Assembly (NCBI GenBank): GCA_046590195.1
Contig: JBKJTP010000139.1
Coordinates: 1 to 19,601 of the forward strand
Direction: 5' to 3'
Source of the DNA: JBKJTP01 sp046590195
GTDB lineage: Bacteria > Bacteroidota > Ignavibacteria > Palsa-1295
DNA length: 19,601 nt
The notes under the pieces were generated by a model that was given only the letters and a program-made list of their open reading frames with translations, searched no databases and was not told the DNA's origin. This document shows positions 10,369 to 16,501 of this stretch, in pieces. The stretch's first letter is position 1. Each line of letters starts with the position of its first letter. The position numbers and the translations under genes were made by a program.

Positions 10369-10857
10369 ATGCACCCACCTCTTAAGAAGCTGAACTATCC
10401 CCTTCCTGAAATTGGTGACCTTGGTGCCTTCGGTACCAAACGAAAGTACGACATCCACACCGGCATCGACCTCTACTGCGAAAGACAAGAACTGGTCTAC
10501 GCTATCGAAGACGGTACGGTGGTCGCCATTGAGGCGTTCACAGGAGAACATGCCGATTCACCGTGGTGGAATAACACGTGGGCCATCCTCATCGAAGGTG
10601 CTTCAGGTGTTATCCTGTATGGTGAAGTTGACCATTGCCATCTGACGGTGGGAGACAAGATTCAAGAGGGCCAGTTCATTGGATGGATCGAACAGGTTTT
10701 GAAAGAGGACAAAGGCGTCACACCAACCAGTATGCTCCACCTAGAGGTACACCAACCGGGAACCCGGCAAAGCTTCTGGTGGCACCACGGTGAACCCATG
10801 CCGGCGACTTTGATAGACCCGACCGAGTTCCTGAAGAGGCTCTATGCTCCTGAATGA
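10369..10857 (+). CDS. M23-peptidase-fold protein with altered catalytic residues (162 aa)
   Basis: The sequence follows the M23/LytM fold: GAFGTKRKYDIHTGIDLY carries the zinc ligands H30 and D34 (HxxxD), then GTVVAIEAFTG, VGDKIQEGQFIGWI, and MLHLEV near 122-127. The usual HxH is ML-H124, so the zinc His is kept but the catalytic one is Met122; the usual YAHL/YGHL reads YGEV, with Glu86 for the second catalytic His. Active members cut peptidoglycan cross-links; this one may be a binding or structural relative, or use another mechanism. No signal peptide. ATG 10369 is preferred to the upstream in-frame GTG, which lies in the promoter hairpin. It overlaps the next gene by 14 bases. Confidence 0.8.
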   Translation: MHPPLKKLNYPLPEIGDLGAFGTKRKYDIHTGIDLYCERQELVYAIEDGTVVAIEAFTGEHADSPWWNNTWAILIEGASGVILYGEVDHCHLTVGDKIQEGQFIGWIEQVLKEDKGVTPTSMLHLEVHQPGTRQSFWWHHGEPMPATLIDPTEFLKRLYAPE

Positions 10858-11392
10858 TGACGGTATCGTCCGCACCATGGAATACCTGATGATTTCCGAA
10901 TTCTACGGAACTCGTCGCGCCGAGCGTAGTCAGGTTCCGTTAATAAATCACATCGACGAGGGCCTGTTCATCATGGGCCGGCGCGGAGTCTCCATTACTG
11001 CGCGTCGAGCCTTCTGTCTGCACCCGATGGTCCAGAAGGACGAGGACTTGAAGGCCAACTGGATGAACGTGTCGGCAAATGCCAACCGTAACAGCATCCT
11101 GCTGGCTATGGAGTACCGTAACATTGCGAACCAGTACTTGAGTCACCGACACATCACTGATGTTAGCGAAATAGCCATTAGCCCGTTGGATGATGTTAAC
11201 GAGATGTTGATAGCAGACAAAATTCAGAACTGGAAGGATTTCATGACATATCATCATGCGACTCATCCAAGAAGCAGAGAGCTTACCGAGTATTTTAACA
11301 ATTGGCTTATCCGGTTGAATATGGTCGAGGAAGCGAACCAGATGAAGATGCACATCGGCCTAACCGATTGTGTGAATGATAACGCGAAGTAA
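10844..11392 (+). CDS. Possible HD-domain hydrolase, unknown substrate (182 aa)
   Basis: Starts inside the end of the M23-type gene, with AGAGG five bases before the ATG. Residues 30-40 (QVPLINHIDEG) resemble the PYINHP-type helix of HD hydrolases of the SpoT/Mesh1 kind, and FCLHPMVQKDEDL (58-69) could supply a second His and acidic ligands, but the classic HD pair is not seen. The remainder is helical (NRNSILLAMEYRNIANQYLSHRH...). If correct it could hydrolyse a nucleotide such as ppGpp, but this is a weak inference; I would otherwise call it unknown. Confidence 0.55.
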   Translation: MLLNDDGIVRTMEYLMISEFYGTRRAERSQVPLINHIDEGLFIMGRRGVSITARRAFCLHPMVQKDEDLKANWMNVSANANRNSILLAMEYRNIANQYLSHRHITDVSEIAISPLDDVNEMLIADKIQNWKDFMTYHHATHPRSRELTEYFNNWLIRLNMVEEANQMKMHIGLTDCVNDNAK

Positions 11393-11397
11393 TTTAC

Positions 11398-11483
11398 GCT
11401 AGATGAGCGATATGGCAAACGCAGCGGGCCGATAACCCGTGAGAGAAATCTCCCCATTGGTTCGAATCCACTACCCAGCACCA
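11398..11483 (+). tRNA. Class II tRNA with a GAT (Ile) anticodon
   Basis: A long variable arm (GAGA-GAAA-TCTC), D stem GCG/CGC, T loop TTCGAAT, A73 and CCA make it class II. The anticodon arm GCGGG-CCGATAA-CCCGT gives GAT, the Ile anticodon, with C instead of the near-universal T at position 33. The acceptor GCTAGAT/ACCCAGC has two A-C mismatches. A regular tRNA-Ile(GAT) exists at 12486. Charging identity unclear; it may be a decaying tRNA-Leu. Confidence 0.65.
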
Positions 11484-11499
11484 AACATAGGGAATTGCC

Positions 11500-11808
11500 A
11501 TGGGCCGCTTAGAGTATAAGAAAGGCCATGGACAGACCTTCATGGCTATCGACAGGATGCGAGAGTCGCTTTCTACCCTCGCTACCTACACCGAAAAGAC
11601 CGTCACCATAAATAGACTTTACCTGACCGCCGAGATTCGTATCAACTTCTCGGTCGATGGTAGGATGTACGTCCTCAGTAGGGCGGAAGATGATCGGATG
11701 GAAATCATCATTTCTAAACCGGTCAAGAAAGGGGGTTCCATTCTTGACCGAGTTGTTGTAGACTACCAGATAATCGAGAGTGGAGAATTCATAAAGCTGT
11801 TAGCGTGA
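11500..11808 (+). CDS. Protein of unknown function (102 aa)
   Basis: AGGGA (11489-11493) precedes the ATG. The product has an N-terminal helix (MAIDRMRESLSTLATYTEK) and then regular beta strands (VTINRLYLTAEIRINFSVDGRMYVLSR; MEIIISKP; RVVVDYQIIESGEFIKLL). No motif recognised. It is followed by the late-expressed type endonuclease at 11836. Confidence 0.7.
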   Translation: MGRLEYKKGHGQTFMAIDRMRESLSTLATYTEKTVTINRLYLTAEIRINFSVDGRMYVLSRAEDDRMEIIISKPVKKGGSILDRVVVDYQIIESGEFIKLLA

Positions 11809-11823
11809 TAATCAGAGCATACG

Positions 11824-11857
11824 CATATATAGTAGATGAAACCAACTACCATATGTG
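11824..11857 (+). repeat. Hairpin placing a start codon in its loop
   Basis: CATATATAGTAG (11824-11835) pairs with CTACCATATGTG (11846-11857) over 12 positions with one G-T and one A-C; the 10-base loop begins with the ATG of the endonuclease at 11836. CATATATA in the 5' arm matches the late element at six of eight bases, but a start about six bases on would leave no leader, so the promoter reading is doubtful. Confidence 0.4.
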
Positions 11858-12495
11858 TTAAATGTGAGAGATACATTACTAATAACAATTTATCCCGCCA
11901 TGTCTCTAGCTGTGGTCTGAAACGAAAGTCTGCGAAGATTCGCGGAATAGATTATGATCCGAATACCGGTTATAAAACCGGAAAGCGGAAGGCGTGGAAT
12001 AAGGGTCTCACCAAGGAGAACACTCCGGCTATTGAGCGTCAAAGTATTACCGTTTTAGCTCAGTACAAGAATGGTAGGAAGCCGAAAGGAGTATGTGTGC
12101 CGGAATGGTACACTTCGGATGCTGCAAGGGTTTACCAAAAAAGAAACGGCGGATATCGAGAGAATGCTGGTCGTGGTTTAAGGTTTAAGGTTGTAGACTC
12201 TTTCGGAACGCCAGTGACATTACAGTCAAGTTACGAAAAGCTCATGTCAGAGATTCTTGACGAGTTGGGTGTCAGGTGGACAAGACCAGAGTATCTGAAT
12301 TACGGTAATAGGAAGTATTTTCCTGATTTTCTTTTGGTGGATTACGCCATATATTTGGATACTAAAAATGATTTTCTCATCGGCAAGGATCATGATAAGA
12401 TAGAGGCCGTTGTGATTGAAAATCAAGTCAAACTATTAGTTGTAGCTAAACGAAATATTACGATTGAGTTCGTCAAAAATATAACTGGTGTGTAG
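11836..12495 (+). CDS. Putative homing endonuclease, zinc finger plus PD-(D/E)XK-like domain (219 aa)
   Basis: The N-terminus has a C2HC-like finger (C7, C10, H22, C26). KRKAWNKGLTKENTP (50-64) is a linker found in many homing endonucleases. The C-terminal half contains SSYEKLMSEILDELGVRWTRPEYLNYGNRKYFPDFLL...YLDTKND, a likely PD-(D/E)XK-type site with D164, D175 and K177, similar to Vsr-like or EDxHD nucleases. No good ribosome binding site is seen. It is AT-rich and ends inside tRNA-Ile: its TAG is nucleotides 8-10 of that tRNA, so it sits exactly upstream of a possible target. Confidence 0.7.
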   Translation: MKPTTICVKCERYITNNNLSRHVSSCGLKRKSAKIRGIDYDPNTGYKTGKRKAWNKGLTKENTPAIERQSITVLAQYKNGRKPKGVCVPEWYTSDAARVYQKRNGGYRENAGRGLRFKVVDSFGTPVTLQSSYEKLMSEILDELGVRWTRPEYLNYGNRKYFPDFLLVDYAIYLDTKNDFLIGKDHDKIEAVVIENQVKLLVVAKRNITIEFVKNITGV

Positions 12496-12562
12496 CTCAG
12501 TTGGACAGAGCGTTCGGCTGATAACCGGAAGGTCGAAGGTTCGAGCCCTTCTACACCAACCA
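12486..12562 (+). tRNA. tRNA-Ile(GAT)
   Basis: Acceptor TGGTGTG/TACACCA, D arm GCTC-AGTTGGACA-GAGC, anticodon arm TTCGG-CTGATAA-CCGGA giving GAT, T arm GAAGG-TTCGAGC-CCTTC, A73, encoded CCA. The 5' end overlaps the endonuclease gene by 10 bases. Confidence 0.93.
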
Positions 12563-12578
12563 ATTTTGAGATAGCGGA

Positions 12579-12764
12579 ATGCGAATTGATAGAGATGACG
12601 AGGTTACGGTGTTCAATCGTAAGCTCACCAAGGAAAATTCAAGTCTATCTGACGCAGAAAAGCTAGCGCGACAGGATGAGCTAACAAAACTCATGGAATC
12701 GGATGGTGGTTACGCCGTCATCCCTGCCGCTGAAGAGTTGCAAAGCTTCAAGAAAACTTCCTAA
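12579..12764 (+). CDS. Small charged protein of unknown function (61 aa)
   Basis: A purine-rich stretch (GAGATAGCGGA) precedes the ATG. The product (MRIDRDDEVTVFNRKLTKENSSLSDAEKLARQDELTKLMESDGGYAVIPAAEEL...) is highly charged and helical, possibly a short coiled coil. It lies between tRNA-Ile and the truncated tRNA-Glu. No family recognised. Confidence 0.6.
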   Translation: MRIDRDDEVTVFNRKLTKENSSLSDAEKLARQDELTKLMESDGGYAVIPAAEELQSFKKTS

Positions 12765-12771
12765 ATTGTAC

Positions 12772-12796
12772 GCTCTGTTCGTCTAGTGGTTAGGAC
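12772..12796 (+). pseudogene. tRNA-Glu 5' fragment cut off by an endonuclease gene
   Basis: GCTCTGTTC followed by GTCTAGTGGTTAGGAC is the acceptor 5' strand and full D arm of a Glu-type tRNA (compare tRNA-Glu at 6522). It stops at about position 25, where the late promoter of the next gene begins. No matching 3' half (ACAGAGC preceded by a T arm) is found after the endonuclease gene, so the tRNA is broken. Confidence 0.7.
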
Positions 12797-12829
12797 GATA
12801 AATACACCCATAGGAGATAATTATGGGTG
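12797..12829 (+). promoter_or_regulatory. Late-type promoter followed by a hairpin enclosing the ribosome binding site
   Basis: GATAAATA (12797-12804) is identical to the element at 3747. CACCCAT (12805-12811) pairs with ATGGGTG (12823-12829), which contains the start codon; the loop holds AGGAG. A late transcript would begin near 12810, leaving only two bases of the 5' arm, so it should be translatable while read-through RNA is masked. Confidence 0.65.
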
Positions 12830-13488
12830 GATATAGAGTAGGCTCTGGCCGTAGTAAGAGTGGGTATTACAAGGGAATTTATTGTGGTTCTACGTATGAA
12901 CTTTGCTGGGTTGTATTCCAATTAGACCATGGGGTTAATTTTACGAGGTTTTCCAAACTCCTAGAATGGAATGGAGTGAAATATTTTCCGGACTTCCTGC
13001 TAAGTGACGGTTCAACAATCATTGAAGTTAAGGGTTACGAGTCTCCGGAATCCGTAGCAAAGAAGACCGCAGTCGCAGAACATCACGGTTATAAGGTGGT
13101 TGTTCTTAGGAAGGAGGACTTGACTGATGTGTTCTCGTATGTGTCTAGGACATATACGAAGAATTACCAAACATTGTATGATGGATACAAGCCATCCTAT
13201 GCTTATACGTGTTATCAATGTGATGAGAGTTTCGGTAGAGATAAACGTCTGAAAACAGAATTGGTTTTTTGTTCTAGAAAATGTGCCGGCCTTTTTCGAA
13301 AATCAACAAAAAGTAATCGAGAGGTCACCGAGTCTAGCAATTACACCCGGCAACTGACAAAGGAAACAGCTTTAGCGGTATTCAATGCGGAAGGCTCCTA
13401 TTCCGAAATAGCTGCAATCTTCGAATTGAAGAAGAATAACGTTTGGGCTATAAAAACCAAGTTATTCTACAAATGGATACATCAGTAA
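12823..13488 (+). CDS. Putative homing endonuclease, PD-(D/E)XK with zinc finger (221 aa)
   Basis: The N-terminal nuclease domain shows GSTYELCWVVF with E26, YFPDFLLSDGSTIIEVKGY with D57, E68 and K70 (PD-ExK), and a helix-strand continuation to about residue 110. A zinc finger follows (C130, C133, C150, C154), and the last 45 residues look like a helix-turn-helix (TKETALAVFNAEGSYSEIAAIFELKKNNVWAIKTKL), as in NUMOD-type DNA-binding ends. It interrupts a tRNA-Glu after its D arm. AT-rich against its neighbours. I infer homing activity from domain layout and position. Confidence 0.75.
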   Translation: MGGYRVGSGRSKSGYYKGIYCGSTYELCWVVFQLDHGVNFTRFSKLLEWNGVKYFPDFLLSDGSTIIEVKGYESPESVAKKTAVAEHHGYKVVVLRKEDLTDVFSYVSRTYTKNYQTLYDGYKPSYAYTCYQCDESFGRDKRLKTELVFCSRKCAGLFRKSTKSNREVTESSNYTRQLTKETALAVFNAEGSYSEIAAIFELKKNNVWAIKTKLFYKWIHQ

Positions 13489-13549
13489 TGGGCGAAAGCG
13501 TTCCCTTGCTTGGGGTCCGGCAAGTAACCAAGTCGAGACGGACACTTTA

Positions 13550-13607
13550 AGGCCCGCGCAGCGGTGTTCACTGATGGTGGAACGTTACACCTTATCTCGG
13601 CGGGCCT
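13550..13607 (+). ncRNA. Stable hairpin RNA between endonuclease and tRNA
   Basis: AGGCCCGC (13550-13557) is the exact complement of GCGGGCCT (13600-13607), with GGTGT/ACACC (13563-13567/13587-13591) inside and a weaker stem near the tip. A separate hairpin CTTGC/GCAAG lies upstream (about 13505-13524). There is no T tract, so it is not a terminator, and no coding frame fits. Unknown. Confidence 0.4.
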
Positions 13608-13613
13608 AATTAA

Positions 13614-13678
13614 CGAGAGTGTATGGCTGGTGGGTTTACATGTGACTCATCGTGGTTCGACTCCACAACTCTCGACCA
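13614..13678 (+). tRNA. Short tRNA-like gene apparently lacking a D arm
   Basis: The acceptor CGAGAGT/ACTCTCG is perfect, T arm GTGG-TTCGACT-CCAC, A73 and encoded CCA. The total is 65 nt, about 11 short. The likely anticodon arm GGGTT-TACATGT-GACTC would give CAT (Met) but with A at position 33. Only about 10 unpaired bases remain for the D region. Such tRNAs are known from animal mitochondria but not typical of phages; it may be a deletion product. Confidence 0.5.
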
Positions 13679-13683
13679 TTTAT

Positions 13684-13759
13684 GCGTCCTTAGCTCACTT
13701 GGTAGAGCGCCTGCATGACTCGCAGGAGGTAGTAGGTTCGATCCCTACAGGACGCACCA
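13684..13759 (+). tRNA. tRNA-Val(GAC)
   Basis: The acceptor GCGTCCT/AGGACGC and D arm GCTC-ACTTGGTA-GAGC are perfect; anticodon arm CCTGC-ATGACTC-GCAGG gives GAC; T arm GTAGG-TTCGATC-CCTAC, A73, encoded CCA. Confidence 0.94.
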
Positions 13760-13809
13760 TAATGTTACTACAAGAACATATACTTGCAGACCTCAATTTC
13801 ACATGATAG

Positions 13810-13839
13810 ACTCCTGTCCTAACCTACAGGAGTTTTATT
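13810..13839 (+). terminator. Terminator-like hairpin that also masks a ribosome binding site
   Basis: ACTCCTGT (13810-13817) pairs with ACAGGAGT (13826-13833) and is followed by TTTATT. It could end the tRNA transcript. The 3' arm holds AGGAG (13828-13832), seven bases before the ATG at 13840, so the same hairpin would block translation of read-through RNA. No TAAATA-type element is seen. Confidence 0.65.
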
Positions 13840-14352
13840 ATGTTCGAACGTATCAAGCAGTTCTTCCGCAACTTGAGTGGTAACGCTGCGCCGACGCCGC
13901 GCAAGACAACCACCGAAATCTCTGACACCACACTCGAATCCCTTGTATTCGACAAGACACCGGACCCGCATATGGTTCCCCTGCGTGAAGCTCTGCTCAA
14001 GGCAGAATCCAATCGTCCAAAGAGTCCGACAAAGAAGACCGCCACGACAAAGCAGATGGCATCTCGTTCTGGTGGAAAGTCTGCACCGCCGCGTCGTAAT
14101 CCACCAGCGCCAGAGGCTCGTCGTTCGAGTTATGATGACCATACCACTCGCGACAACGGTATCGGTATTCCAGACATTCTGTTGTACAATGCACTGAACA
14201 GTAGTTCGTCTTACAATAGCGGTCCGAGTTCTTCGGATAACTGTGGTTCGTCGCACAGCAGTTCGTCTTATGACAGCGGTTCGTCTTCGTCATCCTACGA
14301 TAGCGGCTCGTCGTCTTCGGATAGCGGTAGCTGCGGTGGTGGCGGTGACTAA
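13840..14352 (+). CDS. Protein with Ser/Gly-rich low-complexity tail, unknown function (170 aa)
   Basis: The N-terminus MFERIKQFFRNLSGN is an amphipathic basic helix that might contact membranes. The middle is Pro, Lys and Arg-rich and probably disordered (PKSPTKKTATTKQMASRSGGKSAPPRRNPPAPEARR). A short hydrophobic stretch GIGIPDILLYNALN precedes about 50 residues of repeated SSSSYDSGSS ending CGGGGD. Such tails occur in uncharacterised bacterial and phage proteins. No catalytic motif. Overlaps the next gene by eight bases. Confidence 0.75.
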   Translation: MFERIKQFFRNLSGNAAPTPRKTTTEISDTTLESLVFDKTPDPHMVPLREALLKAESNRPKSPTKKTATTKQMASRSGGKSAPPRRNPPAPEARRSSYDDHTTRDNGIGIPDILLYNALNSSSSYNSGPSSSDNCGSSHSSSSYDSGSSSSSYDSGSSSSDSGSCGGGGD

Positions 14353-14524
14353 GCGTTATCAGAACGTGGACCAGTACGGTCCTGTCGAACAGAACGAAGG
14401 TGTTCTGTTGCAGATGCTGGAAAAGCTAGCCCCGGCTAAGGTTGCATCGGCCATGGTGTCGGTGCAACCAATTGACTGTAGCGCATTCAGGGGCCTGTAT
14501 AGGCTCTTGAATGCATCCAAGTAA
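14345..14524 (+). CDS. Small protein of unknown function with GTG start (59 aa)
   Basis: A longer frame is open upstream but only re-reads the Ser-rich gene out of frame. GTG 14345, after a GGTGG stretch and overlapping the previous stop, is the better start. The product (TKRYQNVDQYGPVEQNEGVLLQMLEKLAPAKVASAMVSVQPIDCSAFRGLYRLLNASK) is helical and basic at its end. No family recognised. Confidence 0.55.
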   Translation: MTKRYQNVDQYGPVEQNEGVLLQMLEKLAPAKVASAMVSVQPIDCSAFRGLYRLLNASK

Positions 14525-14538
14525 CGCGGAGAGCAGCA

Positions 14539-14847
14539 ATGATCGTCAAGACCGACCCTGATAATCTCCCGACGCACATCGTGACTATGGCTAATCCGGA
14601 GAACTTGGAAGAGACCAAACGGCTTATCGCGTTCGTTAACAACACGACCTACCCTATATCGGTAGGCGTTGTTCACCGCCGGCAAATGCAACTCGTAGAA
14701 AAAGACGAATTCGTCCGCCTGTGGAACGTGGCGAATAACTACTGGTTCTACAGTCTTGATGACGCCACCGCGTTCGCAGAAGTGTGGAAATCGTGGAGCC
14801 CAGAAGTTATGGAATGGATGCCTCCGGACAGAGACCCGTGTCTCTAA
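14539..14847 (+). CDS. Protein of unknown function (102 aa)
   Basis: GGAG lies about 10 bases before the ATG. The product mixes beta strands (THIVTMANP; TYPISVGVVH) with a tryptophan-rich acidic C-terminus (LWNVANNYWFYSLDDATAFAEVWKSWSPEVMEWMPP). No membrane segment. Its 3' end contains CCTCCG, which can pair with the ribosome binding site of the next gene. No family recognised. Confidence 0.7.
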   Translation: MIVKTDPDNLPTHIVTMANPENLEETKRLIAFVNNTTYPISVGVVHRRQMQLVEKDEFVRLWNVANNYWFYSLDDATAFAEVWKSWSPEVMEWMPPDRDPCL

Positions 14848-14876
14848 CTAAATACTCTTGAGTCACTACTCGGAGG
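14821..14876 (+). promoter_or_regulatory. Late-type promoter inside a repeat that pairs with the next ribosome binding site
   Basis: CCTCCG (14821-14826), in the end of the preceding gene, is the complement of CGGAGG (14871-14876), the ribosome binding site of the broken ATP-grasp gene. AGAGAC-CCGT-GTCTCT folds inside. ACTAAATA (14847-14854) in the loop resembles the late element, with a start near 14860. Same arrangement as at 3733 and 12797, though the outer arm is only 6 bp. Confidence 0.45.
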
Positions 14877-14884
14877 ATAACGAA

Positions 14885-15491
14885 ATGAACTCGCTAAACG
14901 CCCTAAACTCGGTAAAAACTTCCTAAAGATGGTCCCGATCTATGAAATCTTTGTCCGCGACTTCAGGTCGGGGTTGGATTTCAGCGAGGACATGCTGTAC
15001 GAATTGTACCGCAATGAGTCATACGGTGGAGTGCAATGCTCCCCGAAGAACGGTTCTTCCTGCGTCCGAATGCCGACGACAAGTCCTTCAATGGTCAGAT
15101 TATGACCAAGCCGGCGTTCCTCGATTGGCAGCGTACCATGAGCCAGATGGAAGACTCTTCGACCATCACCAAGGATGACTACATCATCCTTGCCCCGTTG
15201 AAGGAGATTTACGCCGAGTACCGCTTCTATGTGGTCAATGGCGTGGTCGTGACCGGTTCATTGTATAAGAGTCGCGACACAGTTCGTTACGTCGAATGTG
15301 TGGATGCCGAGGTTTTCGACTTCGTTCGTCGCATGGTCAAGAAGTTCAGCGCGAGCATCGCGTTCGTGCTAGACGTTGCTGACACACCGGATGGTTACAA
15401 GGTGTTGGAGACCAACTCCATCAGTTCATCTGGGTTCTATGCGATTGACATCGGCAAGTTCGTTGATGCTATCGGTACGATGACACCCTGA
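14885..15491 (+). pseudogene. Frameshifted, probably N-truncated ATP-grasp (R2K-type) gene
   Basis: The intact 3' part (15036-15491) reads LPEERFFLRPNADDKSFNGQIM...LKEIYAEYRFYVVNGVVVTGSLYK...IAFVLDVADTPDGYKVLETNSISSSGFYAIDIGKF, the C-terminal ATP-grasp core of the R2K group (RP-DSK-F-G, EYR, E-N-S-G-FY). Upstream, a different frame gives NELAKRPKLGKNFLKMVPIYEIFVRDF up to about 15033, and the GGAGG-preceded ATG at 14885 is in a third frame that stops after 13 codons. Two single-base losses, near 14890 and 15033, would explain this. Full R2K proteins are about 230-280 residues; here about 200 remain. Sequencing error is possible. Confidence 0.65.
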
Positions 15492-15510
15492 ACATAGTAG
15501 AATTCATCAT

Positions 15511-15545
15511 CATAAATAGCCTCGACATACCATCGAGGCTTTTTT
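15511..15545 (+). promoter_or_regulatory. Late-type promoter overlapping a terminator that masks the cupin start
   Basis: CATAAATA (15511-15518) overlaps by one base the stem AGCCTCGA/TCGAGGCT (15518-15525/15533-15540), followed by TTTTTT and at once the ATG at 15546. In read-through RNA this is a rho-independent terminator and hides GAGG, the ribosome binding site. A late transcript would begin near 15524, inside the 5' arm, so it would be neither terminated nor masked. Confidence 0.7.
15518..15545 (+). terminator. Rho-independent terminator before the sugar genes
   Basis: An 8-bp stem AGCCTCGA/TCGAGGCT with a 7-base loop and six T. It should stop transcription from upstream before the cupin and sugar genes, making that group depend on the late-type promoter that overlaps it. 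Confidence 0.75.
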
Positions 15546-15953
15546 ATGCACAAGATTTACTCCAAGGTTGACCCTAGTATTTTGTTACATATCATTTGCC
15601 GATCCGAAGATTTCGTGGACGGTCGCCTCGATATCTCTCCTGAAACGGAATACCTTCAGGCATCCGCCCTGAAGATGGACGCCGGTAAGACCTTCCGCCC
15701 CCACAAGCATATCACCTGTCACCGTGCGACCGATATAACCCAAGAGTCTTGGATTGTGCTATCCGGTGCAGTCATCGCTATTCTGTATGATATCGACGAC
15801 ACCGTAGCGGAAGAAGTCATCCTCAATGCCGGTGATACCAGCATTACCTTCCGGGGTGGTCACAACTATCGCATCCTCGAAGACGACACGCGTGTCATTG
15901 AAATGAAGACCGGTCCTTACATGGGCCAGACTGCCGATAAGGTGTTCATATGA
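15546..15953 (+). CDS. Cupin-fold protein of nucleotide-sugar clusters (WbuC-like) (135 aa)
   Basis: The core shows the cupin signature: MDAGKTFRPHKHITCHRATDITQESWIVLSGAVIAILYD (about 46-85) followed by LNAGDTSITFRGGHNYRILEDDTRVIEMKTGPY (about 94-126). HKH, the Gln-Glu pair and the second-motif His can bind a metal. Similar proteins occur in O-antigen and capsule clusters, where some act as epimerases or isomerases and many have no proven rea­ction. Its ATGA overlap with the acyltransferase gene links it to the sugar pathway downstream. Confidence 0.75.
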   Translation: MHKIYSKVDPSILLHIICRSEDFVDGRLDISPETEYLQASALKMDAGKTFRPHKHITCHRATDITQESWIVLSGAVIAILYDIDDTVAEEVILNAGDTSITFRGGHNYRILEDDTRVIEMKTGPYMGQTADKVFI

Positions 15954-16501
15954 CTCTCAAAAAGTACACCAAGGTGGGTCTTGTCGCCGGGGATGATGTA
16001 TTCATTGGACCATATGTGGAAATCACACGCCCGAAACTAGCTCGCGTTGGTCACCATTCTGCAATCGACGCCTTCTTTTTCTGTACAACCAAACTGAATG
16101 TTGCCGATTATGTGCATATCGCGCCTAGTGTCAGTGTAATTGGTGGTGCTGATTCCGAACTCGAACTCGCCGATTTCTCGTTCATTGCTACTGGATCAAG
16201 AATCGTGTGCGGGTCGGAAGATTATACTGACGACGGGCTTATCGGACCAACGGTGCCTAAGCAGTATAAATCGAAGACGATAATCAGCAAGGTGACGTTC
16301 GAACGATTCTCTGGTGTCGGTGCCAATTGTGTCGTGTTCCCCGGTGTTACTCTTGCTATCGGTTCGGTGGTAGGTGCTAACTCGACGGTTACAAAATCTA
16401 CGGAACCGTGGACGATATATGTCGGCTCGCCGGCCCGTCCGCTGAAATTACGTTCACATGCCAATATTCTGAAGTACGCGGCGGAAATGGGTTATGTCTG
16501 A
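15950..16501 (+). CDS. Hexapeptide-repeat (left-handed beta-helix) acyltransferase (183 aa)
   Basis: Imperfect hexapeptides run throughout (VFIGPYVEI, ARVGHHSAIDAF, VADYVHIAPSVSVIGGA, FSGVGANCVVFPGVTLAIGSVVGANSTVTKST), ending with YVGSPARPLKLR, the usual C-terminus of CoA-dependent sugar acetyltransferases. The likely role is transfer of an acetyl or formyl-like group to an amino sugar, cytoplasmic, as a trimer. It overlaps the cupin gene (ATGA) and the aminotransferase gene (8 bases), so translation is coupled. The natural substrate would be the product of the next enzyme, such as a GDP-4-amino sugar (inference). Confidence 0.85.
   Translation: MTLKKYTKVGLVAGDDVFIGPYVEITRPKLARVGHHSAIDAFFFCTTKLNVADYVHIAPSVSVIGGADSELELADFSFIATGSRIVCGSEDYTDDGLIGPTVPKQYKSKTIISKVTFERFSGVGANCVVFPGVTLAIGSVVGANSTVTKSTEPWTIYVGSPARPLKLRSHANILKYAAEMGYV

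Noticed and set aside
11607..11614. CATAAATA, a late-promoter-like element
   Set aside because: Lies inside the coding region at 11500-11808 with no gene start or hairpin nearby downstream.
13564..13806. 80-residue frame across the short tRNA and tRNA-Val
   Set aside because: Translated RNA genes again; no start signal and no protein-like composition.
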